The notes under the pieces were generated by a model, which saw only the letters and a program-made list of their open reading frames with translations, did no database searches and was not told the DNA's origin. The position numbers were made by a program, and so were the translations under genes. DNA of 64,000 nucleotides from Chelonoidis abingdonii (lineage: Eukaryota; Chordata; Testudines; Testudinidae), in contig NC_133770.1 in the NCBI RefSeq assembly GCF_003597395.2, positions 204,427,175 to 204,491,174 on the forward strand, given 5' to 3'. This document shows, piece after piece, positions 1-11,558 of the stretch (its first letter is position 1; every line of letters starts with the position of its first letter).

Positions 1-183
1 CAGCATTGACTTGGAGGAACTTGTTTCTAAATTTGCTAAACTTAAAGCGCGGAAACATAAATTCTAAATTATAACATGTTACTCTGTGACCGTGTATTGT
101 GTATAATGTATGTGATTTGGGAGGGGGGGGGGCGCAAGATGGAAGTTTCGCCTAGGGTGCAAAATATCCTTGCACCGGCCCTG
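1..183 (+). mobile_element. 3' end of an autonomous hAT transposon
   Basis: The segment ends in 'gcaccggccctg' at 172-183. This is the exact inverse of the first 12 bases of the complete non-autonomous hAT at 18076-18530. The preceding 50 bases (poly-G, then 'cgcaagatggaagtttcgcctaggg') also match the right end of that copy with only scattered differences. Upstream lies the C-terminal end of a transposase frame, so this copy was once autonomous. Its left end and target duplication lie outside the window. Confidence 0.75.
2..67 (+). pseudogene. C-terminal tail of a hAT-family transposase (partial, cut by window edge)
   Basis: Frame 2 reads 21 codons and ends at TAA 65-67. The peptide SIDLEELVSKFAKLKARKHK followed by F resembles the extreme C-terminus of ZMYM1-like/TTF-type hAT transposases, which typically end in an acidic helix and a K-A-R-K motif before the stop. 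Its position about 105 bp upstream of a hAT terminal inverted repeat supports this. Only the tail is visible, so it is unknown whether the upstream frame is intact. The family call is from memory of the motif and position. Confidence 0.55.
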
Positions 184-232
184 GATATTGGGTAAGATAG
201 ACCTTGGATCTGATCCAGCATGGCAATTCCTA
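184..232 (+). mobile_element. CR1 LINE 3'-terminal scrap
   Basis: The text 'ttgggtaagatagaccttgg' followed by 'atctgatccagcatggcaattcctat' is a diverged copy of the usual CR1 3' end (tgggctagatggaccttggtctgatccagtatggc). It begins directly at the hAT terminus. Only about 50 bp remain. Confidence 0.6.
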
Positions 233-2139
233 TCTTTCTCTCTAACATAGGAGGATACAGTGACCACAGAGGTAACTAGAACTCATGGACTGCAGTGTTT
301 TTGTGGTCTGTTTGTTTGTTTTAGATGCACTTCTATGTAGCCAGAGACTATCTTCTGAGTTAAGGATATGGTTCCCCCATGACCCTTGTAGAACCACTAC
401 ATCCAAAGCTCTTTCACTCAGGCTCTGCTTAAGAAGGAGGGCTTATCAGTTACTGAACAAAGTGAATGAATATATTGTGAAACTTTATACTGACTGGAAG
501 AGCTAAATGATATAATATATAATAATACTAATAATAATTAATGATCTGCCACTTTTATGTATCACTGTACTTCTTCAAAGCACTTTACTAACATGAATTA
601 ATTAACACAGTTAAATTATTCTATGGGGACAGAAAACTAAATGTCTACTATAGTGTATCTTTCCTATGTGAATTACCCTTAACTTCTTTTGCTTTAATAG
701 ATAAAACAAATGAGCATTAACAATTTTCTTACAAAGCAACTGCATGTCTTTCACATCTTCCCTGATGGAATAATATCATAAACATCCAGGAATAAAAATA
801 TTATATTTCTGTTGAATTTAAATCTCTCTTCTCCTAGCAGCTGACAGGGTATATTCACAATTTCTTCAATCTGACACTCCTATCACCCTCTGTTTTTCTC
901 TACCGTTGCTCTATCTCATTTCTCTGATTGTGCAATTTCATCAAGTTCATGTAATATATATTGAATCCACTATTATGGCCACAGTCCTGCACTCCTAATT
1001 CAGGCACAATTCACACTGGAGACTGGGAGACTTTGGCCTAAAGATGGAGCGTAGTTTTGGGCTGAAGATCTCTAGCTGAGAAAACCTGGATCCATTCCCT
1101 AAAGAATTTAAAAGAGTAATTCCCCCTAACAATCTACTGGAGCTTTATACTCTGGGCCAACAAAGGTTGACATGCTGCTGTGGGACCACTCAGCTCCGTA
1201 GACTTTTGCACCCTATGAGTCTGCCCTGTAGTTTCTCTTGGATCTTGGTCACTGGGATGTGTGTTACAGGCAACCAACTGAAGATTTCCATTATAAATGC
1301 CTTCTGTAGTCATTGTTAAATATTTTGTTTAACTAAATACAAAGTTGCTGGTGTCTCCTGTCTCTGTTGTTTCCTTGTATTTGAACAGGGGGGTTCTCTT
1401 CTCTCCCTCCAGGGGGGAATTTAACATACAGAATGTCTCCCAAATCTCAGGTGAGTGCTCTAAACACTGGTCCAGAAGTTATAAGGTGTGCTCCTTCTCC
1501 TCTTCCTGTTTTCTGCTCAGCAAGGCAGGCATCTAACTCATTCTCAGAAGAAACAACTAAGCCTAAGCCACCTGACTCTCATAGAGGGATTCCCAGTTGT
1601 GGATCCTTAGCAAAGATAGGCACCTCCCTGCAGCCAAGATTCTGTGCCTATTTCCATGTAGGAGTCAGGTTTAGGAAACACCCCTCTTGCTGACATCTCT
1701 CACTGGTTAGCTCCCCATGCTGGCTTTTGTGGATCACATTCTTAGTTGCCTCCTCTCCCCATTAATTGTATAGAAATGGTAGGATTGCAGTATTGATCTT
1801 GTGATTTTTCTAGGTGCCTTAAAGTTAGTCTTTGTGATGCATAGCATCACAAAATCTGAGTTTCTTTGTATATCCAGGTCAAAGAAACTATTACAAATGT
1901 ACCTTAGGTTTCTGTGTCACTTAGGTACTTTTGAAAATGTTACCCTGTGAAAAAAAGTGCAGGAGTAGTCCAGTGAAAAATGGAGCATTAACAGTCAGAG
2001 AAAGAAACAGGACTGAGGCAATAGTTTACAAACACTGCAGACGCTAAAAATAGTTGCAAAGATCTGCAAAACCTCAGTGTCCATGAGGTTGCCTATTCAG
2101 CCATAATTAATTTATAAAATTAGTATTAACTTGAATTTT
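233..2139. other. No gene seen; AT-rich intergenic or intronic DNA
   Basis: Only short random frames occur here. Bases 525-620 ('cttcaaagcactttactaac') resemble the core of an old reversed MIR but are too short to call. No RNA gene or clear repeat was recognised in the rest. Confidence 0.6.
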
Positions 2140-2300
2140 GAATTCAGTTTTGGTCAACACTGTGATTGGGTGTCTGTCCCACACTGGCATGAAAGAGGTT
2201 AATAGAGCCCTAGGGAAGCTGTGCAGGAAGCAGCCAATAGGAGAGGGGCTGCAAAGAGCAGCCAATCAGGGCCCAGCAAGCCCATATTGCTTACATATTC
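2140..2300 (+). repeat. Possible retroelement promoter-like segment with two CCAAT motifs
   Basis: Two 'agccaat' motifs lie 31 bp apart in similar contexts (2232 'cagccaataggagagg' and 2263 'cagccaatcagggccc'), preceded by 'ggcatgaaagaggttaat'. The arrangement resembles the U3 part of turtle LTR-type repeats, but no LTR boundary, TATA box or polyA signal can be assigned. Confidence 0.3.
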
Positions 2301-3600
2301 ATCACTCCTTACATATTGATTACATATTCCTAAGCATGAATACAATTGCTAGTATAGCTTTAAGCAAGCATGCAACATCAGTGGGGACTTCCGCTGTAAT
2401 TTGTGGTTCAGACAGGAAACTGTGCAACTGCACTTTTAGACACAATATGAAGTCTACACAGACACAGGCCAACCTCACTTGAAAAAGCCAAAAGGGTGGG
2501 GAGTAGATAGGGGAATGGGCTTCCCCTCCTTCCCGGGAGCAGAAGATGTTGCTGTCTGGGGAAGGCTGAGCCATGGATGAGGGTCAAGCCAGGATGGGGC
2601 TGTGGCCAACTACAGGAGCCCCATCACAAGTACATCTAAAAAATGAGAGGAAAAACTAGAAAAGATCCAAAAAAGGGCTTCCAAAAATAGCAGTTATGAA
2701 GTCTTTGATATAGGTTTACATTAAAAAAAATACTGATTATTTTGTGTGGAAAGGTAGCTGACTTTCTGGGTTCTGGAGGCACATTTCTCATTGAAAGAGA
2801 AATCTCTGATATGGATTCTGGATATTTCCTTAGTGTAATTTACATACAGTATATACACAAGTCCTTGCTCAGAAGTGGTAACAGCATGTAGGTAAATCCC
2901 TCTTTCAGAAATCTCATTCACAACACCAATTCCTAGTTCTGCCAAATCTGCACCAAGTATGTTCTCCAGTTAGAAAGATTAAGGCAGAGTGCAATTTCTG
3001 GTACTTGCAACAGCTTCCTCCCAAAATAAAATACATTACAAAAATAACAACCACAATATTTTTTGGAAAGACTAACCATGCTCACATGCTGGGAAAAAGA
3101 AATCATAGCACTGTTTCTAACAATGACATCTGGTGAGGCTGGAATTTCCATCCTTCTCAGGGAACAGAGTTGGGCATCTAATGCCCTCTGGCCACTTGAA
3201 ATTCCCAGTCTTATATTATATAATGAATTCTATAGAGAAAACCAATTTGCCACACTTTTCCAATGATATAAAATCAAGAAGGTCCTCAATGAAAATAAAA
3301 GGCAATACACTGAAAAGATAAAAGGAAATATTTTAATGCAGTCTGTGATTAACCCATGGAATTCTATGTTTATTGAGGCAAAAGGGAAGGAAGACTCAAA
3401 AAAGGATCAAACACATGAAAGAGAAGAGAATCTGACATTACAACACCTACCTAGGCTAAAATTACAAGAGCTACCATGAATCCTAATGCTTCGGGATATT
3501 GACAATCAGTTAAGATATGGAATTTTTTTTCCCCTCAGTACAGTTAGGTAAATCAAAACGCCAGCAATAGAGACAACAGAGACTTTTACCCTGGAAAAAG
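2301..3600. other. No gene seen
   Basis: This is AT-rich DNA with only short frames. I see no recognisable repeat or RNA structure. Confidence 0.6.
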
Positions 3601-3790
3601 AAGGGTCTTCAACTCGAAGATGCATGACGCTGGGTGGTGAAAGCCATGAGGAAGCCACTAAGCTGACTACCCTTCTTGCAATCAGGAGGATTACCATAGG
3701 CATATGGAATGTGAGAACCATGTACAAGTCAGGAAAGACGGCACACGTTGCAGCAGAGATGAGGAGCAACAACCTGACAGTTAGGTGTAC
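3601..3790 (+). pseudogene. RTE-type LINE, 5' scrap with start of the AP endonuclease domain
   Basis: A frame opening at 3624 contains ITIGIWNVRTMYKSGKT followed by HVAAEMRSNNLTV. This matches the first strand and helix of the apurinic-type endonuclease of RTE-clade LINEs, where the usual text is 'TIGTWNVRTxxxxGK...VxxEM..Y.LDILGLSE'. Homology ends near 3785, just before the catalytic glutamate would appear, and the frame then runs into unrelated sequence. No reverse transcriptase follows. This is a dead fragment, and the exact RTE subfamily cannot be assigned. Confidence 0.65.
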
Positions 3791-3795
3791 TTTTG

Positions 3796-4448
3796 GGTTT
3801 TATGGGATCCTGTGAAACTTCAGTCACTGACCATCACCAGAGACACAAAGCTGAACTAAGTGTACTGTTTGTCTGTTCTGCTATGGCCATTCTTAAACCA
3901 CATTCCATGCAAAATTGTTCAAAATAACGATTTGAAAATAATTCTGATGAGAAGAATGACAAAATTCTGAGGCTATCAGAGGCATTAAGATAGAGTGCTA
4001 TTTATTTTACTTTAAAAAAATATTGAATAATTTTGGGTATAATTCTCAATGAACAACTACTGTATATTGTATGGGTACAATCAAATCTTATAGAGTAAGA
4101 AATAAAAAACAAGTAAAATAATTGTGATGTAATGAATCCTCTTTCTATTTGGTGCATCAATATTTGCCAATACACCTGAAATATAATTAGAATTGCAAAT
4201 GTGAATTCACTTTTTAAGAGACTTCATTCAAATTTTGAAACACTATCAGAATGGTTCCAGTAGAACTTTCAAAGTTAAATCAATGAAGCCACACCACTCT
4301 GCAGTGCAAGGGATGTTAAAGCAATAAAAATAGAAGTATGTTAAAGGGTTAAAATTACAATACACAACATGAATAGAAAAATAAATTCAGTATAATCAAT
4401 ATATACCACATCTAAAATAGATTATAGCAGAGTGATATTATTAGTATT
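3796..4448. other. No gene seen
   Basis: AT-rich sequence with poly-A and poly-T runs. No recognisable feature. Confidence 0.6.
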
Positions 4449-4456
4449 ATCTATTA

Positions 4457-4587
4457 CAGTGCTTTTCAACCTGTTGTCTGTGGACACCTACGTGTCTGCA
4501 GGCTATGTCTAAGATTTCCAAAGGGTTCTGCACCTCTGTTCGAAATATTTTAGTGGCCCACCAATGAAGAAAGATTGAGAACCATTG
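4457..4587. mobile_element. 131-bp hAT MITE (Charlie-like) with perfect 8-bp target duplication
   Basis: It starts 'cagtgcttttcaacctgttg' and ends 'gattgagaaccattg', diverged terminal inverted repeats of the CAGTGGTTYTCAA type. It is flanked on both sides by 'atctatta' (4449-4456 and 4588-4595), an exact 8-bp duplication as expected for hAT transposition. No coding capacity. It is related to the copy at 11415-11550. Confidence 0.9.
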
Positions 4588-4776
4588 ATCTATTACATAT
4601 ATTGGACCATCTTTGTTTGGTTGAGAATGGTAAAAGACCTGTATCTCAACTTTTAAGAGTACATTTTTGGCATATTAACAACTCTGGGAGTCATTTTCTG
4701 TGTTCCAAGTGTCCCTGCGAGGAGGTATATGGGATCTTGGGGAGCAATTACCACACAGGTGGGGTGCAAAATAAAC

Positions 4777-4782
4777 TTTATT
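4777..4782 (-). promoter_or_regulatory. AATAAA polyadenylation signal (antisense)
   Basis: TTTATT on the plus strand reads AATAAA on the minus strand, in the context 'aataaagtttattttgcacc'. It is placed at the downstream end of the putative antisense LTR. Confidence 0.35.
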
Positions 4783-5190
4783 AAGAAAATGCAAAAAACA
4801 GGGAAAATTCAATAGTGAGGGGTATGGGGTTTGTTAAGGTAGACCGATTGGGGAGGGGTTCTTCTTTAGCAAATAGTATAGGGGTTTCAATAGTGGGGTA
4901 CAATACAGTGGGGTAATACAGTTGGTAACAATTAACACTGAAGTATAAATGTAACAAGTAGCTAACAATTTCTATATAAAAGGTGTGTCACAGCAGCATA
5001 TAGCCAACTAACAGTTATGGGAAAATGTGGTAAGTAACCAACTCTAGGTAAAAATGTGTCACAGTGGTATAAATGTAAAATGTGAGGTGTGTTAGAGAGA
5101 AAAAGGGTAACCAATGGGGTTTTATGCTAGACTTCAGTAATACAATTGAGGTTTGGGGTAATAGGAGAGTGTGGAGGAAGGGATTAAAAA

Positions 5191-5210
5191 GGAGAGAGAG
5201 AGAGAGAGAG
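5191..5210. repeat. (GA)n microsatellite
   Basis: Ten uninterrupted GA units inside the LTR-like block. Confidence 0.95.
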
Positions 5211-5366
5211 CTTCAGGAGACAGAGAGCAGGCAGGGCTGCAGGTTTAAACAGCAGAGAAGAGAGCAGGCAGGCTGCAGCTTTTAAACAGCAGCAGAGGGG
5301 ATTTAAACTTCAGGAGACAGAGGGCAGCTGCAGGCTGCAGGTTAAACAGCAGAGAGCTGCTGAGGG
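5211..5366. repeat. Degenerate minisatellite around 'caggctgcaggtttaaacag'
   Basis: The phrases 'cttcaggagacagag', 'gcaggctgcag' and 'tttaaacagcag' recur three or four times in the same order at irregular spacing (5211, 5266, 5309, 5333). This suggests decayed tandem duplication within the LTR-like element. Confidence 0.65.
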
Positions 5367-6204
5367 GGTATGGGGTGACTGGAGAGCTCGGTGGGGGCAG
5401 CAGGAAGACAGACTTAACACAACTATACAGAACACAGCAAAATCTTATCTATGACCTAACTTAACCAAGACTACACAAATTAGCAAGTAACAGAACACAA
5501 TGCAACAATTTCTTAACCTAACTTACAGAACACAATACAAACAATTCTCTAAACCTAACTTAACCACAGCTATGCTGGGTGCTGGTTAGTCTGGGTGCTG
5601 GGGAAAGAGAGAGAGCAGCTAAGATAATAAAATAAAAGTATAGAGAATTTCACAGAATTTCACAGAGGATTTCTTACCAGCCCCAAAGGAAGCAGCAGAG
5701 GTAAAAGCAGCAAAATCATCAGAAGGCTGGGTACAGTCTCAATAATCAGGAGATCTCTCAGGCAGCAATTCGTTCTTCGTGGGGGGGGGTTCAAAAAACG
5801 GGGGTACGCTCAAAAATAAAACGAGAGCGGAGAAAGGACCCCCAGAACCCTGGCTGATCAGACCAGGCAGCAATGCAGGAACCTTTCTGAGGTCTGATCA
5901 GAAAATGTCTGGTTTTAAGGGCAACTTAGGCAGTTTCCCACCAGTACTTTTGATTGGCTCAGAGGCAGGGGACAGAGAAAAAAAAAAAAAAAGGCAGGTG
6001 AGCACAGAGACATGTCTAGGCAGAGTCCTGTGCAATAGGTGACTCAGAAGCACATGAGGCCTATGACTCATGCCCAGGACCTTAAAAACACAATAGGCCT
6101 TGCAACTGGACATTGTCCACCCTACACCGAGCCCAGGTTTAACAAGGTGATAACAGGACTAACCCTTTGAACAAGGCAGTAGTCCCACTTAGCACAAGTG
6201 GCCA

Positions 6205-6335
6205 TCCCTTTGAGAAGGGCAATGGCTCTGCTAAACAACTTTAAGGGACCCTCCCTTTGAGAAGGGCAATGGCTCTGCTAAACAACTTTAAGGGACCCTC
6301 CCTTTGAGAAGGGCAGTGGCCCTGCTAAACAACTT
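6205..6335. repeat. Tandem repeat, 47-bp unit, 2.8 copies
   Basis: Copies start at 6205, 6252 and 6299. The first two units share their first 37 bases exactly. The third differs at a few bases ('cagtggccct' for 'caatggctct') and stops at 6335. The start of each unit, 'ccctttgagaaggg', is itself a near palindrome. High identity suggests recent amplification, as is common in U3 enhancer blocks of LTR elements. Confidence 0.9.
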
Positions 6336-6500
6336 AACAGCCAGGGAGGGGAGGCCACAGGAGAACAAAAACAAAATGGAGACAGCTGTAAGAGACAAAA
6401 TGGAATAGGAGGATAGCTGTAACAGACACCAAGTAGTTATCCTCAGCACTGATGAACAGCTGCCCAGAAGGTACAGTGCATTGCTGGACAGAACTCCCAG

Positions 6501-8004
6501 GGAAGACATCATAATAGCAGAAGGGTTTGATGCGTGATAGAATTTTGTTTCCACCAATCTACAGTCAGCTGTCTGTAGCATAATGGGCTGAAAGTGATAC
6601 GAACAATATTTGTTCTTCACTGTATTTCCATTTGTTGGAGACTAAGAATGAGCCAGTATCTTCTCCCAACACCTCCACATATTTGTTTTATACACTATTT
6701 TCAGAGGGCAGCATAGGTTGCTTTTGTACAGGTAACAATTTGCTTTATAGGTTGATTTTTTTTTTGACTCTACAGTTTTGTTGTTTCTGTGCATTCTTCT
6801 ATTCTGACAAATTCACAGTGACATTTCCTGCAGCAGCACATGCTGTATCTGAATGAGATGGATAGACCTTAAGCTGTGGATCCACAGGCAACAGGATAGC
6901 ATCCACTTGCTGTGTTTCAGTATGGATGGACTGATCTGAAATGGATTTTAAAACTCTTGATTTAATTGTTTGGATGCCTGGATGTAGAACTTCCTGGTTT
7001 ATGGGAGCCACCGGTGTTCAAGCAGCAGAAACTTCCAGAGAAATACCATCTTGGGTAGAGCTTTCTTCTTGAGGTAGTTCCTCAAATACCTTTAGCTTTT
7101 GGAGACACCATTGGAACAAAGTCAGTGGGGCCACATTAAGATCCTGGGAGCAAAAGATAGTGAGAGCCCATTTTTTCCCCAACAAATATGTATGTTGTAA
7201 ATGGAATTCTACTCACTCATGACTTCTTTAAGTCGGTATGGTTGCAATCAAGCCTCATTCTCATTGTAAATTTTGCAGCTGAGAAATTGCAGGAAAAGAA
7301 TGTCTAAAATGCCCTGCTGACTTTCAGCTGATTGAGATCATGCTTGTTATACTGGACTGGTCTAATAATGCAGAGCTACTGACTGTGTGTGAAGCACCCC
7401 AAACTGTAAAAATTGATCACTAAAAGCTTTTATGTTAGATTCATTGTCTTAGACCAGTCATGTACTAGAGGTGATTCTCTTGTGGTTGCTGTCAAAGTCA
7501 CTGCAATACATTACAGCTGTCTTTTAGAATCCCTGGTTCCTTTGGTGTGCTGCTGTTAACCTCAGAAAGGACCATGCAGTGTCTCTTTCAGTCACATGCC
7601 TGAAGTAAGAGTAACAGCTGATGGTTTTTGTCAGAACTGATACCTGCTGCTGAACATGTTCATTCTTACTGGCTATAGCACTGCAAGCAAAACCCCTAAG
7701 GGAAGGGGATCTTCTGTAATAATGAGGCTCCAGTCCTTTAAAGAGACATTCAAAACCAGCACTGGACAAATAATAAGCCATGTTTAAATTCATATGAATG
7801 TGGGCATTTTTTATTCATTATCCACAAATATTTCTATGATTCACCAGGCTGTACCCAAGGCACGCAGACACTAAAATAGACATGTCTATAGTTGGCTGTC
7901 TTTAGCCATCAGCTCAATTAAGGCCATGTGAACTACTTTTGTTGCTGGGAACCAATCTTCTCCTTTAAGCTGACATTTGTCTGTAGCCCTCAGAAAGTGA
8001 GATA
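6501..8004. other. No gene seen
   Basis: Mixed sequence with short frames only. The longest antisense frame (6288-6620) overlaps the 47-bp repeat and has no recognisable domain. Confidence 0.55.
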
Positions 8005-8225
8005 CTTTCCATCTGAGGAGCTCAAAGCACTTTACTACTTGTTATTTTTTTACAACACCCCTCTATTGTAGGGTAAAATTACCATCATTTTACAGGTGAA
8101 GAAACAGAGGCACAGCAAGCTCAAATGACTTGCCTAATGTCATACAGGAAGTATGTGGCAGAATTAGGAATAGAACACAGCTCTTGATTCAGCCATATGA
8201 CTTAGCCACTAAACCAATGATCAGG
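8005..8225 (-). repeat. MIR SINE, reversed
   Basis: 'attttacaggtgaagaaaca' followed by 'gaggcacagcaagctcaaatgacttgcctaatgtcat' is the reversed MIR core (normal form: cttgggcaagtcacttaacctctctgtgcctcagtttcctc). The flank 'ggaatagaacacagctc' matches the reversed tRNA-like head. Confidence 0.85.
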
Positions 8226-8832
8226 AGAGTATCTCAGCTGGCATAAATTGATATAGCTCCAATGATGTCACTGAAACTATGGCAATGTATGACTGAGGAT
8301 TTGGTCCCATACTCTTAGGCCCAAGAAGCATCTGACTGAGTTCAGATGACCACTTAAACACATGGTTCTCCTTGAACCTTTGCACACTATTTGTCACACC
8401 TCCTTTTTTCTGATTACCATTTCTTTCTGTATGGGTAGTGTGGAGCAACCAAACAGGGAACCTAGCTTTGCACACTTTGCTGTCAGTTTTTCTGGAATTT
8501 GATTCACAAACAGAAAAAAACCCATCCCAGGTTGCTTTTCTTCACTTGTACCTAAGACAAAGTGAAAATAGATTCACTCAAACCAAGTGCCGAATGAGTA
8601 TTTCTTTGTGAGAACTTGGAGACCAGTCATATGACTTAGGAGAGTGAATGATGTGACATCATTGTGATATTTGGTTGGTTGTTCCTTTTAAACTTGTACA
8701 AATAATCTGAGTGCCTCTGAATATGTCAGTACCTCTGGATTCATGTGCAATTGGATTCTGAACTGGGTGTTATTCCACCTCTAGTAAAGTTGAAAAACAA
8801 AATAGTGATGGCAAGATAATCTTATTGAAGAG

Positions 8833-8950
8833 ATTATGGGCTAGATTCAGATCTCACATAGGCTGGTGTATATGTGGAATAACTCCACTAAAATCAGTGA
8901 AGTTTCCCTAGATTTACACTCCTTTAAATGAAATCAGGATCTTACCCCTT
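8833..8950. repeat. Ancient interspersed repeat, class unknown
   Basis: 'gggctagattcagatctcac' and 'tccactaaaatcagtgaagt' resemble a phrase widespread in turtle and crocodilian DNA ('ggcccagattc...ttgacttcagtggagttac'). Related text recurs at 36435, 49418, 55575 and 63279 in this window. I cannot assign it to a named family. Confidence 0.45.
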
Positions 8951-9499
8951 CAATATAGTCTGCCTGCTGCTGGGAAAAATAAGAAGTTTAGTGAAACAAC
9001 AATACAATCCTCTTCTTGAATGTCAGTGATGTCACTTCAACAAAAAGGAAGTTGATGTTTGTGCTCTGTAAGAGGAAAAATGCTAATGTTTTATTTTTTC
9101 TAGTGAGGCTAAGATTAATTCTTAGTGTTTTTATTCATATGCAGAAATATATATGTACACACATTCACACACAAGCACACAGTGTATATATAGTTACAAC
9201 TTGTGTCTCAGTGAGGTAATTTACAAGACTATAATCTGGAAACTGAACTGAACATGAAATCTGAAGGAGTCATAAAGCAACATGGCTTTGCTGATTAAAA
9301 CTTGAAATTGATTTGATTTTGTATTCATTTTTGCATTTGACTGGTTTTATGATGATTAATTTGTGCAATTTTTATTATATTAACTTTAGGCCTTGAATGA
9401 ATATTTCACTTGGAGTTGACATTGATCTATTAAATGTCACAAGTTGTATGTATTCCTGTATTTAATTCATCATTCTGTTTTGTTTTCAGGGTTGCGAGG

Positions 9500-9720
9500 C
9501 AGCACTGCTTAGCAGTATAAACAAAGAACTGGGAGTCAGGAGTCATAAAGCTATACCTACCTCTACAATTTAGTCACTGTGTGGTCTTGGACAAGTCATA
9601 GTCTTTCTTCATCTCAAATTCCTCAAATTATATTTACACATCTTTGTTAGGTGCTTTGAAATCAGTGGAGGAATAGTGCTTTATGAGCCTAATTTAGCCC
9701 TAATATAAAAACTCACAGCT
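9500..9720 (+). repeat. MIR SINE, diverged
   Basis: 'tagtcactgtgtggtcttgg' followed by 'acaagtcatagtctttcttcatctcaaattcctcaa' follows the MIR core layout, with 'ctgggagtcaggagtc' upstream. Confidence 0.7.
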
Positions 9721-9862
9721 TCTGTTTACTTCAGTGGGAGGTATGCTACTTACTTCTCAGCAGTATTTAGTCTCATGAATATTAAGAATTAATAACAATA
9801 TTCATGAGCATGTATGAATTTGAAGGGTTGGCAGCTCAGGACTGTGATTTTACACTTTAGAG

Positions 9863-10010
9863 AAGTATAAAGATGGTCTTGTAGTTAAGGTAGTGGATTG
9901 GGCCTCAGGTGATCTGGACTCAGTGTGCATTTTTATCACAGACCTCCTTTGTGATCCTATGCTAGTCCCTCAATCTCTCTGTGTGGGACTGTAACCTTTA
10001 TGTTTAAATG
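9863..10010 (+). repeat. MIR SINE, diverged
   Basis: 'gtcttgtagttaaggtagtg' then 'gggcctcaggtgatctggactcagtg' and 'cctcaatctctctgtgtggg' preserve the A-box region, B-box region and core order of MIR. Confidence 0.6.
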
Positions 10011-10634
10011 TTCTCAACTAATATTAAGTTGTTAAAGATAAGGGTGCAATAAACCGAACTTAGTTTTCAGATTTGAGCCTCGAGATCAGTTACAGAAAAT
10101 TTATTTAGTAGAGGACCACTAGGGGACACTTGGAATGAAATCACCAAATGTTACTAAAAAGGAAAACAAATTATTAGTTAAGCAAATAGGAATGAAATTG
10201 CTACTTACACAAACATTACTATTATTCTCACACTCAAAGATGAAATGGTCTATCAGTGGGTGATAGTCCACTGGCAACGAAGTGAAGTACAGCCTTATAA
10301 TCCTGGAACCTAACAGTACCCTTTGAATATTAATTGGCGATCTCTTGCAATTTAGCAAGGCTTACTCCTTTTATATTCCATTATAATACTAATTGACACT
10401 GAACTGTCCTTTACTATAATTATAATTCCACTACCTTCTTATTGGCTCTTTACGTTGCACATTATTTAAATTAACATCTGCATCCATTTCCTTCCCACAC
10501 TATCAATACGGGTGACATTTTAATAAAACATTCATGGTTCTCAAAAATGCTTATTAAAAACTTTGCTCAAGCCAGTTATAGCATAAACATAATGGTAATA
10601 TATGCCTGGGTCATGTCCTTGTCTTCCTATAAAA
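10011..10634. other. No gene seen
   Basis: AT-rich DNA with short frames only. Confidence 0.55.
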
Positions 10635-11012
10635 CTTTGGGTTTATCTACACTTACAGCGCTGCAGCTGTGCCTCTGTAGCACTTCAGTGAAGATGTACT
10701 ACACCGATGAGAGAGCTTCTCCCGTTGTCATAGTTAACCCACCTCCGCAAGAGGCAGTAGCTATGTCAATGGGAGAAACCCTCCTATCAACATACTGCTA
10801 TCTATCCTGGGGGTTAGGTCGTTATAACTGCATTGCTCACAGGTGTGGATTTTTACATTCCTGAGTGAAGCAGTTATGCCAACATTAAGCAGTTATGCCA
10901 ACATTAAGCAGTTATGCCAACTTTGTGGCCTTAGTGAAGATCTTAGTGAAGAGACTACCTACAGTGATGGGATAGCTTCTCCTGTTGACATAGGTACTTC
11001 ACCAGTCTGAGG
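10635..11012. mobile_element. PIF/Harbinger-like MITE
   Basis: It starts 'gggtttatctacacttacag' and continues with 'gcgctgcagctgtgcc', typical of the Harbinger-type turtle MITEs whose ends read 'rggyttgtctacact'. 'gagagcttctcccgttgtcatagttaacccacctcc' recurs in part near the far end ('gatagcttctcctgttgacatagg'). The right terminus is eroded and no target duplication was found. Confidence 0.6.
10869..10925. repeat. Tandem repeat, 19-bp unit, three copies
   Basis: The unit 'agcagttatgccaacatta' starts at 10869, 10888 and 10907. The first two copies are identical and the last changes near its end. It lies inside the Harbinger-like MITE. Confidence 0.95.
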
Positions 11013-11406
11013 GATGGGGATTATTCCTTTTAGACTTTGCTTGTCTTGTCTATTGCTGACTCGTGATCATGTCAGACCTTTGTAACAACCCTATTGGGCT
11101 ATAATATTGATAGGTTTTAATTTCTATTAACTTGAAACATTCTGAGGGCATGTAGGAGGACACAAATAACTGGCTTGTTAGGCTTTGCTATGATATAAAG
11201 CTGTTTAATTACTGTGATAAGCTTATGCTAAGATTTGACTTTAGATGAACCAAACAAGGCCCAAGGTCTTAAACATAAGGAATTATGCCTTCTCATTCCA
11301 TGTGACAAATAAGTGACCACAGAAGGACTGGTATATGGCAAGCTTGCAAAAGTTATTTGAAACAGGGGGACAGTTTGGAGACGTTTGCAATATTTTAAAA
11401 TTTATT
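11013..11406. other. No gene seen
   Basis: No repeat or frame of note. Confidence 0.5.
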
Positions 11407-11414
11407 TGATAGGG

Positions 11415-11550
11415 CAGTGGTTTTCAACTTTTTTTCATTTGCAGATGATGACAGGCGAAAATTTTGAATTGAGGTGCAGATCCCTTTGGAAATCTCAGAT
11501 GTAGTATGTGGACCCCCAGAGATCTGCAGACCACAGGTTGAAAACCCTTG
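11415..11550. mobile_element. 136-bp hAT MITE (Charlie-like)
   Basis: Ends are 'cagtggttttcaac' and 'gttgaaaacccttg', inverted copies of each other apart from a few changes. The flanking octamers 'tgataggg' (11407-11414) and 'tgctagga' (11551-11558) agree at 6 of 8 positions and are the probable target duplication. It is the same family as 4457-4587. Confidence 0.8.
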
Positions 11551-11558
11551 TGCTAGGA

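Larger units (their letters stand above)
4700..6500 (-). mobile_element. LTR-like retroelement segment, probably antisense
   Basis: This GC-richer block differs from its surroundings and contains several nested repeats: a 20-bp GA run, degenerate repeats around 'caggctgcaggtttaaacag' at 5211-5366, a second set around 'acagaacacaatacaaacaa' at 5415-5570, and three copies of a 47-bp unit. On the minus strand an AATAAA signal lies at 4782-4777, which would fit the downstream end of a minus-strand LTR whose U3 holds the 47-bp repeats. No gag, pol or env frame is present. I could not find a matching pair of ends or a target duplication, so limits are approximate and the class is an inference. Confidence 0.4.

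Noticed and set aside
6205..6335. CRISPR-like array
   Set aside because: The units are contiguous with no spacers, in vertebrate DNA. It is a simple tandem repeat. The 19-bp triplet at 10869 is rejected for the same reason.
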